DNA of 64,000 nucleotides from assembly GCA_005884005.1 (NCBI GenBank), contig VAWI01000024.1, positions 1 to 64,000 of the forward strand. The letters are read 5' to 3'. The stretch comes from Actinomycetota bacterium. GTDB lineage: Bacteria; Actinomycetota; Thermoleophilia; Gaiellales; Gaiellaceae. Positions 9,122-17,452 of the stretch are shown piece by piece. Position numbers and translations under genes: made by a program. Positions within the stretch are counted from its first letter, which is position 1. Each line of letters opens with the position of its first letter. Below the pieces are notes generated by a model. That model did no database searches. It was not told the origin of the DNA and saw nothing but the letters and a program-made list of their open reading frames with translations.

Positions 9122-9564
9122 TGAGCCTGATCGCGCGGCTCGAGCAGGAGCTCAAGCAGGCGATGGTCGCGCGCGACGAGGTGCGCCGGGACGCGCTGCG
9201 CTTGATTCTCTCCAGTCTGCGGTCGGCGGAGAAAGAACTGCACCGGCCGCTCCACGACGACGAGGAGCTGCAGGTGCTTCAGCGCGAACGCAAGCGCCGA
9301 CTCGAAGCGGCGGAAGCCTTCCGTGGGGGCGGCCGCGAGGAGCAGGCGTTGGGCGAAGAGCAGGAGCTGGCGGTGCTGGAGGAGTTCATGCCCGCGCCGC
9401 TCTCCGAGGAGGAGCTCGAGGAGATCATCGACGACGCGATCGCAGAGGTCGGCGCGACCAGCATCCGCGACCTCGGCCGGGTGATGGCGGACGTGATGCC
9501 GCAGGTCTCGGGACGCGCTGACGGCTCCGTTGTCAGCCAGCTCGTGCGAGAAAAGCTCGCCTGA
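9121..9564 (+). CDS. GatB/YqeY domain-containing protein
   Basis: A 147-residue YqeY-family protein, homologous to the tRNA-binding tail domain of GatB. It begins LIARLEQELKQAMVARDEVRRD and has the conserved core EEQELAVLEEFMPAPLSEEEL followed by a helical tail. The family often stands alone next to rpsU or phoH; its function is not settled. The ATG shares one base with the HIT stop. phoH follows after a 274-nt gap. Confidence 0.92.
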   Translation: MSLIARLEQELKQAMVARDEVRRDALRLILSSLRSAEKELHRPLHDDEELQVLQRERKRRLEAAEAFRGGGREEQALGEEQELAVLEEFMPAPLSEEELEEIIDDAIAEVGATSIRDLGRVMADVMPQVSGRADGSVVSQLVREKLA

Positions 9565-9645
9565 GCCACGACCTCCGGGACGGCGGACTAAAGCTTCCGC
9601 TGCGGTCGCGCTTTTGCTGTGTGCCAGGTTGACGCGCGCGCGAAC

Positions 9646-9668
9646 CCCCACCCTCTATTTGGGTGGGG
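9646..9668 (+). terminator. Possible terminator after yqeY (GC-rich hairpin)
   Basis: Perfect 8-bp stem CCCCACCC/GGGTGGGG with loop TCTATTT, 81 nt after the yqeY stop. There is no U-tract, so this is at best a non-canonical terminator. Confidence 0.35.
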
Positions 9669-9824
9669 TCTCACCCTCCTCCCTCGTGCCCGACGCTATC
9701 GAGCGAAAGCCTACGGATGTGGGACGCCCGCGTCACGATTGCGGAACTTTTGCTCCGCAAGACCGCGCGGGGCACACCTGCGGCCGCGTCTGCCTGGGCG
9801 GGGCGAAGGGGCGGGAACGGTCCC

Positions 9825-9830
9825 TACACT
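9825..9830 (+). promoter_or_regulatory. Leaderless -10 box of phoH (TACACT)
   Basis: TACACT ends 8 nt before the GTG start of phoH; no clear -35 is visible. Confidence 0.55.
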
Positions 9831-9838
9831 GAGGCCCG

Positions 9839-10798
9839 GTGCAGGAGGTTTTCTCCGTCTCGAACGAAGTCGCGGCCGAGCTCGCCACGATCGGCGACGG
9901 CGTCCTCGGCGCCCTGCGTGACCGCCTCCGGTGCACGATCGTGCTGCGCGGGAACCGGCTCACGATCGAGGGCGACGAGCCGCACGTCGAACAGGCCCGG
10001 GCCGTCGTAGACGAGCTCGCGGATCTGGTCGAGGGTGGCCACGACATCAGCCCGACCACCGTCGACGCGGTCCTCTCGGCTCTCGAGCAGACCGAAGACA
10101 TCCGCGAGGTCTTCGACGATGTCGTCTGGCGTCACCGCGGCAAGAAGATCGCCCCGAAAACGGTGACGCAGAAACGCTACGTCGATTCGATCCGCAATCA
10201 CACCGTCACGTTCGGGATCGGTCCCGCCGGGACGGGCAAGACGTACCTCGCGATGGCACTCGCGGTCGCTGCCTTGTCGAATCGCGAGGTCGGCCGGATC
10301 ATCCTGACGCGACCCGCGGTCGAGGCCGGCGAGCGGCTCGGCTTCCTGCCGGGAACGCTGTTGGAGAAGGTCGATCCCTATCTGCGGCCGCTCTTCGACG
10401 CGCTCTACGACATGCTCGAGCCCGACCGGCTGACGGCGCACATGGAGAAGGGCGTGATCGAGGTCGCGCCGCTCGCCTTCATGCGCGGCCGCACGCTGAA
10501 CGACTCGTTCATCATCCTCGACGAGGCGCAGAACACGAGCCCGGAGCAGATGCAGATGTTTCTCACGCGCCTCGGGTTCGGGTCGAAGGTCGTCGTCACC
10601 GGCGACGTCACCCAGGTCGACCTCCCGCGCGACCAGGCGTCGGGCCTGATCCAGGTCCAGGACATCCTCGGCTCACTGGACGGGGTCGCCTTCGTCCGCT
10701 TCGGGCACGAAGACGTCGTTCGCCACAAGCTCGTCCAGCGGATCGTCGAGGCGTACCGGCTCCACGCGGAGGAGACCGGCACCGAGCGGAGCAGATAG
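9839..10798 (+). CDS. PhoH family ATPase/RNA-binding protein
   Basis: A 319-residue PhoH/PhoL-type P-loop ATPase. Residues 1-80 resemble a KH-like RNA-binding part ([20 protein letters not shown]). Walker A is [11 protein letters not shown] and Walker B is [11 protein letters not shown]. The family is linked to RNA metabolism and is almost always next to ybeY, as here. The GTG start is set by the -10 box 8 nt upstream. ybeY begins 4 nt after the stop. Confidence 0.94.
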   Translation: MQEVFSVSNEVAAELATIGDGVLGALRDRLRCTIVLRGNRLTIEGDEPHVEQARAVVDELADLVEGGHDISPTTVDAVLSALEQTEDIREVFDDVVWRHRGKKIAPKTVTQKRYVDSIRNHTVTFGIGPAGTGKTYLAMALAVAALSNREVGRIILTRPAVEAGERLGFLPGTLLEKVDPYLRPLFDALYDMLEPDRLTAHMEKGVIEVAPLAFMRGRTLNDSFIILDEAQNTSPEQMQMFLTRLGFGSKVVVTGDVTQVDLPRDQASGLIQVQDILGSLDGVAFVRFGHEDVVRHKLVQRIVEAYRLHAEETGTERSR

Positions 10799-10802
10799 GA
10801 AC

Positions 10803-11180
10803 GTGATCGCGGTCGAAGTCTCGAATCGCAGCGGCGTCGAGGTCGACGAGGAAGGCGCGAGCGCCCTCGCGCGGTCGGTGCTCGAGGCCGAAGGAATTGA
10901 GGAAGGCGAGCTCGGCCTCGTCTTCGTCGGCACGGCCGAGATCCGATCGCTGAAGCGCGAGCATCTCGGCGTCGACGAGCCGACCGACGTGCTCTCGTTC
11001 CCGATCGACGGCCGGGAGCGGCTACCGCAAGGACTGCCGCGTCAACTCGGTGACGCGGTTCTCTGCCCGCAGGTGGTCGGCGAGGCGTGGAGGCAGCCGC
11101 TCGTGCACGGCCTCCTGCACCTGCTCGGCTACGAGCACGGGCCCGAGATGGAGGCGAGGGAGCGTTCGTGGCGCGCCTGA
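10803..11180 (+). CDS. ybeY: Endoribonuclease YbeY
   Basis: A 125-residue zinc-dependent endoribonuclease for 16S rRNA 3' end maturation and 70S quality control. The metal site is HGLLHLLGYEH (family HGxLHLxGYDH). DEPTDVLSFPI is the other conserved block. It is on the short side but complete. It overlaps the start of the next gene by 13 nt if that gene begins at GTG 11168. Confidence 0.95.
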   Translation: MIAVEVSNRSGVEVDEEGASALARSVLEAEGIEEGELGLVFVGTAEIRSLKREHLGVDEPTDVLSFPIDGRERLPQGLPRQLGDAVLCPQVVGEAWRQPLVHGLLHLLGYEHGPEMEARERSWRA

Positions 11181-11959
11181 CTATGCCGCGCCCGTGGCTA
11201 CGGGGAAACGGAGACGGCACCGGTCAGCAGGAGCGGTTGCGCAGGCCGCTGCGGCGGTCGCCCTCGATTCTCGACAGCTTCAACTTCGCCCTAGAGGGGA
11301 TCATCCACGTGCTGCGGACGCATCGGAACATGCGGGTGCACTTCGCCGTAGCGATCGTCGTGCTCGTGGTAGCCGTATGGGTCGGGGTCTCGAAGCTCGA
11401 GCTGATCGCGCTGCTGCTCGCGATCGCCTTCGTGTTCATCACCGAGATGGTCAACTCGGCGCTCGAACAGGCGATCGACGTTGCCACGACGTCGTTCGAC
11501 CCGCTTGCGAAGCTCGCGAAGGACGTCGCCGCCGGCGCAGTGCTGATCGCGACGGTGAACGCAGTTGCAATCGGCTACCTCGTCTTCTCGGGGGAGGTCT
11601 CCGAACGGAGCACGCGCCTGCTCGACCGCCTCCGCGACGCGCCCGCGAACCTGACCCTGGTGGCGCTCGTGCTCACGATCCTGGTCGTGATCGCGACGAA
11701 GGCCTACACCGGCCGCGGCACGCCCCTTCGCGGCGGCCTTCCCTCCGGCCACGCCGCGCTCGCATTCGCCGGCTGGGTCGCGGCCACCTACGTCGTCGGC
11801 GCCGAGCATCGCTTTCTGATCTCGTCGATCGCGCTTCTGATGGCGTTCCTCGTCGCCCAGACGCGGATCGAGGCAGGCGTTCACTCGACCGTCGAGGTCG
11901 CGTACGGGGGTCTCCTCGGCGCACTCGTGACTCTCGCCGTGTTCCAGCTCTTCTCGTGA
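11168..11959 (+). CDS. Fusion of diacylglycerol/undecaprenol kinase (DgkA) and PAP2 phosphatase
   Basis: Two lipid enzymes in one 263-residue membrane protein. Residues about 35-130 match DgkA-type kinases (NFALEGIIHVLRTHRNMRVH; FVFITEMVNSALEQAIDV with the catalytic and metal-binding Glu/Asn region). Residues about 160-263 match PAP2 phosphatases: GLPSGHAAL carries the catalytic His region and TRIEAGVHSTVEVAYG matches the RxxxGxHxxxD/E box. DgkA phosphorylates, and PAP2 dephosphorylates, lipids such as undecaprenyl phosphate in the membrane. GTG 11168 overlaps ybeY; ATG 11183 is the alternative. Its stop overlaps the cdd start (GTGA). Confidence 0.88.
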   Translation: MARLTMPRPWLRGNGDGTGQQERLRRPLRRSPSILDSFNFALEGIIHVLRTHRNMRVHFAVAIVVLVVAVWVGVSKLELIALLLAIAFVFITEMVNSALEQAIDVATTSFDPLAKLAKDVAAGAVLIATVNAVAIGYLVFSGEVSERSTRLLDRLRDAPANLTLVALVLTILVVIATKAYTGRGTPLRGGLPSGHAALAFAGWVAATYVVGAEHRFLISSIALLMAFLVAQTRIEAGVHSTVEVAYGGLLGALVTLAVFQLFS

Positions 11960-12324
11960 GTGACGACCTGCTTGCACGGGCGCAGGCGGCCGCGGAGCGC
12001 GCCTATGCGCCCTATTCGCACTACCTCGTCGGCGCTGCCATCCGGGCTCGGAATGGACGGGTCTACGAGGGCGTGAATGTCGAGAACGCCGCGTACCCGC
12101 TCGGAATCTGCGCCGAGCGGACGGCGATCGCCTCCGCGGTCGTCGACGGCTGTCGCCCGGGCGATTTGATCGAGATCGCGATCACGGCGTCGCCCTGCGG
12201 AGGTTGCCGTCAGTGGCTGCATGAATTTCGTCTCGAGCAGGTGAGATTCCCAAAGGCGGATGGCGAGGTCGTCTCCTACACGCCCGCTGAACTGCTGCCG
12301 GAGACCTGGGATCTGCCCGGATGA
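11956..12324 (+). CDS. cdd: Cytidine deaminase
   Basis: A 122-residue homotetrameric-type cytidine deaminase of pyrimidine salvage. The zinc and catalytic motifs are NAAYPLGICAERTAI (Cys and Glu) and SPCGGCRQ (two Cys ligands). The GTG start overlaps the upstream TGA as GTGA. Length is normal for the short tetrameric class. The cdd-era neighbourhood is common in Gram-positive bacteria and Actinobacteria. Confidence 0.95.
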   Translation: MSDDLLARAQAAAERAYAPYSHYLVGAAIRARNGRVYEGVNVENAAYPLGICAERTAIASAVVDGCRPGDLIEIAITASPCGGCRQWLHEFRLEQVRFPKADGEVVSYTPAELLPETWDLPG

Positions 12325-12418
12325 CGAATCGGCGCAGTCGGATCACGCTCCGACACGCTCGCGTCACACACCCGTGCGCCCTCGACTTCTATCGTCGTCC
12401 GCGGGCCCGCAGTTGGAC

Positions 12419-12436
12419 CCCACCCCCGGGGGTGGG
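12419..12436. repeat. 18-bp perfect palindrome upstream of era
   Basis: CCCACCCCC followed directly by GGGGGTGGG, 29 nt before the era ATG. A TATCGT -10-like box at 12390-12395 would place the palindrome in an era 5' leader of about 60 nt. No U-tract follows. The function is unknown; the G/C runs resemble the hairpin at 9646-9668. Confidence 0.45.
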
Positions 12437-12465
12437 CGCTTGAGACGCTGCGCCCCGAGCCGCGG

Positions 12466-13326
12466 ATGAAAAGCGGGTTCGTCGCCGTCGCGGGGCGGCC
12501 GAACGTCGGCAAGTCCACGCTTGTGAACGCGCTCTCCGGCGGGAAGGTCGCGATCGTCTCCGACAAGCCGCAGACGACTCGGCAGCGGATCTTCGGGATC
12601 GCGAACGGCGACGACTACCAGCTCGCGCTCGCCGATCTGCCGGGATTTCAACGGCCTCGGGACGCGCTCACGGAGCGGATGCAGCGGACTGTCGACCAGT
12701 CGTTCGAGGAGGTCGACGCCATCCTGTTCGTCCTCTCGGCGCGCGAGCGTATCGGCGCCGGCGACCGCTTCATCGCCGAGCGCGTCTTCTCGCTCGGAAC
12801 GCCCGTCGTGATCGCGCTCAACAAGGTCGACCGACTGAAGCCGGGCCACATCGCCGGGCAGATGCAGACCGCCTCACAGCTCGGCGAGTTCCACGCGCTG
12901 CATCCGGTCAGCGCGGTCACCGGCGACGGCATCGCGGAGCTCCGAGAAGAGCTCGTCGGTCTGCTCCCGGAAGGGCCGCTCTACTACCCGCGCGATCAGC
13001 GAACCGACCTGGTCGTCGAGCTGCAGATTGCCGAGCTGATCCGCGAGAAGGCGCTGCAGCTGACGCGAGACGAGGTTCCGCACGCGATCTCCGTCGAGGT
13101 CGACGAGCTGGGCGAGAAGGTCGTCCACGCGACCGTCTTCGTCGAGACGGAGTCGCAGAAGCAGATCGTCGTCGGCCGCGGCGGCTCTGTGATCAAGCAG
13201 ATTGGCACCCGCGCACGGCCGGAGATCGAGCACCTGCTCGGCCGGCAGATCTTCCTCGAGCTGCAGGTGAAGACGCGGCCGCGCTGGCGTCGCGACGCGG
13301 CGATGCTCGAGCGGCTCGGGATTTGA
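12466..13326 (+). CDS. era: GTPase Era
   Basis: A 286-residue ribosome-assembly GTPase that binds the 3' end of 16S rRNA. The G1 motif is AGRPNVGKSTLVNAL (residues 6-20). Switch and G3 parts are KPQTTRQRI and DLPGF, G4 is NKVD, and the C-terminal KH domain contains IVVGRGGSVIKQIGTRARPEIE. The TGA stop overlaps the TTG start of the HAD gene. Together with ybeY and the upstream genes it forms a ribosome-maturation cluster. Confidence 0.97.
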   Translation: MKSGFVAVAGRPNVGKSTLVNALSGGKVAIVSDKPQTTRQRIFGIANGDDYQLALADLPGFQRPRDALTERMQRTVDQSFEEVDAILFVLSARERIGAGDRFIAERVFSLGTPVVIALNKVDRLKPGHIAGQMQTASQLGEFHALHPVSAVTGDGIAELREELVGLLPEGPLYYPRDQRTDLVVELQIAELIREKALQLTRDEVPHAISVEVDELGEKVVHATVFVETESQKQIVVGRGGSVIKQIGTRARPEIEHLLGRQIFLELQVKTRPRWRRDAAMLERLGI

Positions 13327-14018
13327 GCCGACTCCTCGCCCTGTTCGACCTGGACGGAACGCTCTTCCTCACGCACGATCCGGTCAGCGGCCGCGCCCTA
13401 GTCGCGACGCTCGAGCAGATCTACGGCATCGAGGTCCCGGCCGACGCTCCCGCGAATGTGGAGCATCGGGGCCTGACGGCGAAGCGCATCGCCCGCAGTG
13501 TGCTTCGCGCCGAGGGCGTCGCCGACGCGGCGGTCGACGAGCGGTTGGATGCATGGTGCGCCGCGTTCGCCGAGCGCTACCGCGACCTCCTCGCCGGCGC
13601 AGATACGAGCGACTGGCAGGTGCGTCCCTGCGCCGCCCGGGGCCTCGCTCGCCTGCAGGCCGAAGGCGTTCGAGTCGCGCTGGTCACGGGGAATCCCGAG
13701 CCGATGGCGAGCGAACGTTTGCAACGACTCGGTCTCGCGGGCTTCTTTCCCCCGGGCCAGGGCGCGTTCGGCTGCGAAGCCGAGGAGCGACCGGCGCTGC
13801 TCGAGCTCGCCCGCGTGCGTGCCGGCGACTGGCCTGCCGCGGCGACCGTCGAAATCGGCGACACGCGGGAGGACGTCACGACAGCGAAGGCAGCCGGCTT
13901 CCGGTCGATCGCTGTCAGCTCGCCGCGCACCTGTGGTCGTGCCGAGCTCGCCGATGCCGACGTGGTCGTCGATGACATGGACGGCATCGTCCAGGCTGTC
14001 CTCGACACGGGCCGCTAG
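13323..14018 (+). CDS. HAD-family hydrolase (phosphoglycolate phosphatase-like)
   Basis: A 231-residue HAD phosphatase with motif I FDLDGTL, motif II VTGNPEP and motif IV EIGDTREDV, and an alpha-helical cap of the C1 type between motifs I and II. The substrate cannot be read from the sequence. TTG 13323 overlaps the era stop as TTGA. Its TAG stop shares the palindromic CTAG with the stop of the convergent FRG gene, so the two genes end on each other. Confidence 0.85.
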   Translation: MSRLLALFDLDGTLFLTHDPVSGRALVATLEQIYGIEVPADAPANVEHRGLTAKRIARSVLRAEGVADAAVDERLDAWCAAFAERYRDLLAGADTSDWQVRPCAARGLARLQAEGVRVALVTGNPEPMASERLQRLGLAGFFPPGQGAFGCEAEERPALLELARVRAGDWPAAATVEIGDTREDVTTAKAAGFRSIAVSSPRTCGRAELADADVVVDDMDGIVQAVLDTGR

Positions 14019-14812
14019 GGCTCGGAGCGTGGCGCGTAGTAACGAGCCAGCCAGCGCGAGAGGCCGTCGAGCCCCGGAAAGAGCACGCGTTCGGTGACGT
14101 TGGCCTGGTCGAGCTTGTCACGGACTTCCCATTTCAGCTCCGCTGGGATCATCAGCCGGCGGGCTAACTTCTGTCGCGGCTCCAGCCAGTCGTCGAGCCG
14201 CGCCTCAGGCCGTGACATCAGCGAGAACAGCGCGTACTGGTTGACGATCCGCTCGTCCAGCGAGGGCGGCTCGAGAAAAAGGACGTAGTCGTCAGTCGCC
14301 AGCCCGTCGAGGTCGCCGAGCCCGCGCGCCGCCTCAGCGAGTAGCTCGGCAGTGAAGACGTTCGACTGCTGACTGCGGAGCAGGTCGCGCAGCCGCGCCG
14401 GGGCGTATTCGTGCGCGGCCACGTAGTCGACTATCCAGACCACGCCCGGCCGATCGAAGAGCTCGACCTGCGCGGTCGCGAAGTGAGCGGCGACGTACGG
14501 CGAGTAGGTCCAGTCGAGCAGGCGGGTCGGCAGACCGTGATGCTGCGCGAGCGCGAGCCAGTTCCAGACCGAGTCGAAAGGGACGTCCTGCCGCTGTGCG
14601 TACTTGCGGAAGTTTCGAAGCAGGTGGCCCTCGACCGAGGCCGCGCTACCGCCCAGCCGGAGGAGGCTCGTCCGCAGGTCTTCACCGGCGTCGTTTCGGC
14701 CTCGAAAGGCGAAACTGGAGCGGAATCGCCGCAGCTCCGGATGCCAGGAGTCGGCGAAGAGCTGCTCCTGCAGCTCGGCCCAGCTCGAGACGTGAATCTC
14801 CTCCACGGCCAT
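14015..14812 (-). CDS. FRG domain-containing protein
   Basis: A 265-residue soluble protein with an FRG domain (named after the Phe-Arg-Gly motif), visible here as FAFRGRND, then LRTSLLR, then WNWLALAQHHGLPTRLLDWT and SPYVAAHFA. The domain's biochemical function is not established; it occurs in many single-gene accessory loci and some phage or defence contexts. Here it is a lone reverse-strand gene inside a housekeeping array, divergent from deoC with a 35-nt gap and convergent with the HAD gene. This arrangement suggests insertion as a single-gene cargo, though base use looks like that of its neighbours. Confidence 0.82.
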   Translation of the reverse strand: MAVEEIHVSSWAELQEQLFADSWHPELRRFRSSFAFRGRNDAGEDLRTSLLRLGGSAASVEGHLLRNFRKYAQRQDVPFDSVWNWLALAQHHGLPTRLLDWTYSPYVAAHFATAQVELFDRPGVVWIVDYVAAHEYAPARLRDLLRSQQSNVFTAELLAEAARGLGDLDGLATDDYVLFLEPPSLDERIVNQYALFSLMSRPEARLDDWLEPRQKLARRLMIPAELKWEVRDKLDQANVTERVLFPGLDGLSRWLARYYAPRSEP

Positions 14813-14835
14813 GCGTTTGCCCTTCGTGAGCGGGC

Positions 14836-14841
14836 TACACT
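14836..14841 (+). promoter_or_regulatory. Leaderless -10 box of deoC (TACACT)
   Basis: TACACT ends 6 nt before the deoC ATG, inside the 35-nt divergent gap with the FRG gene. Confidence 0.55.
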
Positions 14842-14847
14842 CATCGC

Positions 14848-15786
14848 ATGGCGCAGGCGCCGGCCCTCCCCACGGGCTTCGAGCTCCCGCTCGAGCCCAG
14901 ATTGCCCCGCATCGGCTCCGTCGACCAGGTCGCGGTCGAGGCGCGCGCGACGGACCTCTCGCGCCGCTCGATCAAGCGCGAGGCGAAGCTGTTCGCGCTC
15001 GATCTCGCCGTCCGGATGATGGATCTGACGACGCTCGAGGGCGCCGACACGCCCGGCAAGGTCGCGGCGCTCGCCTCGAAGGCCATGCGGCCGGATCCCT
15101 CCGACGCGAGCATTCCCTCGGTCGCTGCGGTCTGCGTTTACCCGAACCTCGTCCAGACGGCACGCGAACGAGTGGGGGATAGCGGCGTCAAGGTGGCCTC
15201 GGTTGCAACGGCGTTCCCGTCGGGGCAGAGCCCGACCGACCTCAAGGTCGCCGAAGCGCGCCGTGTCGTGGAGCTCGGCGCCGACGAGGTTGACATGGTG
15301 ATCGATCGGGGGGCCTTCCTGGCCGGCCGCTACGCGAAGGTCTACGACGAGATCGTCCAGGTCAAAGAGGCGATCGGCGAAACGCACCTGAAGGTGATCC
15401 TCGAGGTCGGCGAGCTCGGCACCTTCGACAACGTCCGCCGCGCGTCGCTGCTCGCGATCGCAGCGGGGGCGGATTTCATCAAGACCTCGACCGGCAAGCT
15501 GTCGTCCTCGGCGACGCTGCCCGTGACGCTGGTGATGCTCGAGGCGATCCGGGATGTCTTCGAGGAGACGGGTCGCCGGGTCGGGATGAAGCCCGCCGGC
15601 GGAATCCGCAACGCCAAGCAGGCGGTGCAGACGCTCGTGCTCGTCCACGAGACGCTCGGGCTCGACTGGCTGACGCCCGATCTCTTCCGCTTCGGCGCCT
15701 CCTCGCTCCTGAACGATGTCCTGATGCAGATTCGCAAGGAAAAGACAGGCAAATACCAAAGCCCGGACTACTTCACGATCGACTGA
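14848..15786 (+). CDS. deoC: Deoxyribose-phosphate aldolase
   Basis: A 312-residue class I aldolase that splits 2-deoxyribose 5-phosphate into glyceraldehyde 3-phosphate and acetaldehyde. The Schiff-base lysine is in DFIKTSTGK, with VCVYP and ILEVGELGT as other conserved blocks and GMKPAGGIRN near the end. It is longer than the E. coli enzyme (about 260 aa), with an N-terminal extension of about 50 aa. Its stop shares a base with the next start, so it leads a coupled operon with aldehyde dehydrogenases that could oxidise the acetaldehyde. Confidence 0.94.
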   Translation: MAQAPALPTGFELPLEPRLPRIGSVDQVAVEARATDLSRRSIKREAKLFALDLAVRMMDLTTLEGADTPGKVAALASKAMRPDPSDASIPSVAAVCVYPNLVQTARERVGDSGVKVASVATAFPSGQSPTDLKVAEARRVVELGADEVDMVIDRGAFLAGRYAKVYDEIVQVKEAIGETHLKVILEVGELGTFDNVRRASLLAIAAGADFIKTSTGKLSSSATLPVTLVMLEAIRDVFEETGRRVGMKPAGGIRNAKQAVQTLVLVHETLGLDWLTPDLFRFGASSLLNDVLMQIRKEKTGKYQSPDYFTID

Positions 15787-17282
15787 TGGCAGAGCTCGAA
15801 CAGCGCGGCGACCGGACGCCGGCTCCGGCCAAGTGGGAGTACGCGAGCGCGCCCGAGTCGCGCGAGATCGTCAACCTCCAGGAGCGCTACGGCCTGTTCG
15901 TCGGCGGCGAGTTCATCGAGCCGCGCTCAGGCGAGTACTACAGGACGCTCGACCCCTCGAGCGAGGAGCCGCTCGCGGAGATCCCGCAGGCGGGGGCCGA
16001 GGACGTCGCGCTCGCCGTCAGGACTGCGCGTGACGCATTCGAGGACGGCTGGTCTGCGGCCGCTCCGGCCGAGCGCGCCAAGTACCTCTACCGAATCGCG
16101 CGGATCTTGCAGGAGCGCTCGCGCGAGTTCGCGGTGCTCGAGTCGCTGAACGGCGGCAAGCCGATCCGCGAGTCCCGGGACGTCGACCTGCCTCTCGCCG
16201 CGGCGCACTTCTTCTACTACGCGGGGTGGGCCGACAAGCTCGAGTACGCGTTCCCGCATCGCCGTCCGAAATCGCTCGGCGTTGCCGGGCAGATCATCCC
16301 TTGGAACTTCCCACTGCTGATGCTCGCCTGGAAGATCGCGCCCGCGTTGGCCGCCGGAAACACCGTCGTGCTGAAGCCGGCGGAGACGACGCCGCTCTCG
16401 GCGCTGCTCTTCTGCGACGTCCTGCGGCAGGCGGAGCTCCCGCCCGGAGTTGTCAACATCATCACCGGAGACGGCGCGACCGGCGCGGCGCTCGTCAAGT
16501 CGGACGTCGACAAGATCGCTTTCACGGGCTCGACCGAGGTCGGCAAGGCGATCCAGCGCGAGCTCGCCGGCACCGGCAAGAAGCTGACGCTCGAGCTCGG
16601 GGGCAAGGCCGCGAACATCATCTTCGATGATTGCGCCCTCGACCAGGCGGTCGAGGGAATCGTCAACGGGATCTACTTCAACCAGGGCCACGTCTGCTGC
16701 GCCGGCTCGCGGCTACTGGTGCAGGAGTCGATTTACGAGCCGCTGATCGAGAAGCTGAAGCGGCGGCTGACGACGCTTCGCGTCGGCGACCCCCTGGACA
16801 AGAACACCGATGTCGGCGCGATCAACTCGCGCCAGCAACTGGAGAAGATCGAGGAGCTCGTCGCGGCGGGTAAGGAGGAGGGCGCCGAGATCTACCAGCC
16901 GCCTTGCCGGCTGCCCGAAAAGGGCTACTGGTTTATTCCGACCGTCTTCACCAATGTCGCGCAGAGCTACCGGATCGCCCAGGAGGAGATCTTTGGGCCG
17001 GTGCTGTCGGTGCTTACGTTCCGGACCCCCGACGAGGCAATCGAGAAGGCGAACAACACGCCCTACGGTCTCTCGGCCGGCGTCTGGACGGAGAAGGGCT
17101 CGCGGATCCTCTGGATGGCGCAGCGGCTCGAGGCCGGCGTGATCTGGGCGAACACCTACAACCGCTTCGACCCGGCTTCGCCGTTCGGCGGCTACAAGGA
17201 ATCGGGCTTCGGCCGGGAGGGGGGTCGGCACGGGCTGGAGCCCTACCTCGACTTCGACGGCGCGGAGGCCTTCGGCGGATGA
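15786..17282 (+). CDS. Aldehyde dehydrogenase, ALDH16-like catalytic subunit
   Basis: A 498-residue NAD(P)-dependent aldehyde dehydrogenase. The nucleophile is the Cys of GHVCCAGSRL (about residue 303), the general base Glu is in LELGGK (about 270), and the cofactor/oxyanion region is IIPWNFPLLMLAWK. All catalytic residues are present. It is coupled to deoC by a one-base overlap and to the next small gene by ATGA, and is followed by a half-length paralogue. This deoC neighbourhood and pairing resemble bacterial ALDH16, in which an active and an inactive ALDH domain are fused; here they are separate genes. Confidence 0.93.
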   Translation: MAELEQRGDRTPAPAKWEYASAPESREIVNLQERYGLFVGGEFIEPRSGEYYRTLDPSSEEPLAEIPQAGAEDVALAVRTARDAFEDGWSAAAPAERAKYLYRIARILQERSREFAVLESLNGGKPIRESRDVDLPLAAAHFFYYAGWADKLEYAFPHRRPKSLGVAGQIIPWNFPLLMLAWKIAPALAAGNTVVLKPAETTPLSALLFCDVLRQAELPPGVVNIITGDGATGAALVKSDVDKIAFTGSTEVGKAIQRELAGTGKKLTLELGGKAANIIFDDCALDQAVEGIVNGIYFNQGHVCCAGSRLLVQESIYEPLIEKLKRRLTTLRVGDPLDKNTDVGAINSRQQLEKIEELVAAGKEEGAEIYQPPCRLPEKGYWFIPTVFTNVAQSYRIAQEEIFGPVLSVLTFRTPDEAIEKANNTPYGLSAGVWTEKGSRILWMAQRLEAGVIWANTYNRFDPASPFGGYKESGFGREGGRHGLEPYLDFDGAEAFGG

Positions 17283-17452
17283 CTGCCGTCGACTACTCGG
17301 GTGTCCGCGAGGACGGTCGCTGGCTCGGCAAGGCCGGTTGGAGCTTCTTCTCCGCCGGGATCCTGTTCGCGCTTTGCGCGGTCGTCTACGTCGGCGCGAT
17401 CCTCGTCGTCGTAGCCACGTATGCCTGGACGATGGGGCATTTCGGGTCGTGA
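17279..17452 (+). CDS. Small membrane protein between two aldehyde dehydrogenase genes
   Basis: A 57-residue protein. Its polar N-terminal 25 residues are followed by one long or two short hydrophobic segments (from SFFSAGILFALCAVVYVGAI to about residue 50). Start and stop are both 4-nt overlaps (ATGA with the ALDH stop, GTGA with the next start), strong evidence that it is translated within the operon. No family was recognised. A role in anchoring the dehydrogenase to the membrane is possible but is only an inference from position. Confidence 0.75.
   Translation: MTAVDYSGVREDGRWLGKAGWSFFSAGILFALCAVVYVGAILVVVATYAWTMGHFGS

Larger units (their letters stand above)
9565..9838 (+). other. Non-coding gap yqeY-phoH with hairpins
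   Basis: No gene is seen in these 274 nt. They contain an 8-bp hairpin (CCCCACCC, 7-nt loop, GGGTGGGG; 9646-9668) that could end the upstream operon although no U-tract follows. A second weaker stem (TTGCGGA with TCCGCAA) lies near 9735-9765. The phoH -10 box is at the end. Confidence 0.5.

Noticed and set aside
9600-9830. Small ORFs in the yqeY-phoH gap
   Set aside because: Several overlapping frames of about 100 codons exist in all phases; none has an RBS or a leaderless box, and all overlap hairpins.
14431-15759. Long minus-strand open frame (442 codons) opposite deoC
   Set aside because: A GC-driven shadow frame; deoC on the plus strand has full family motifs, and the opposite translation has low-complexity Arg/Asp-rich composition.
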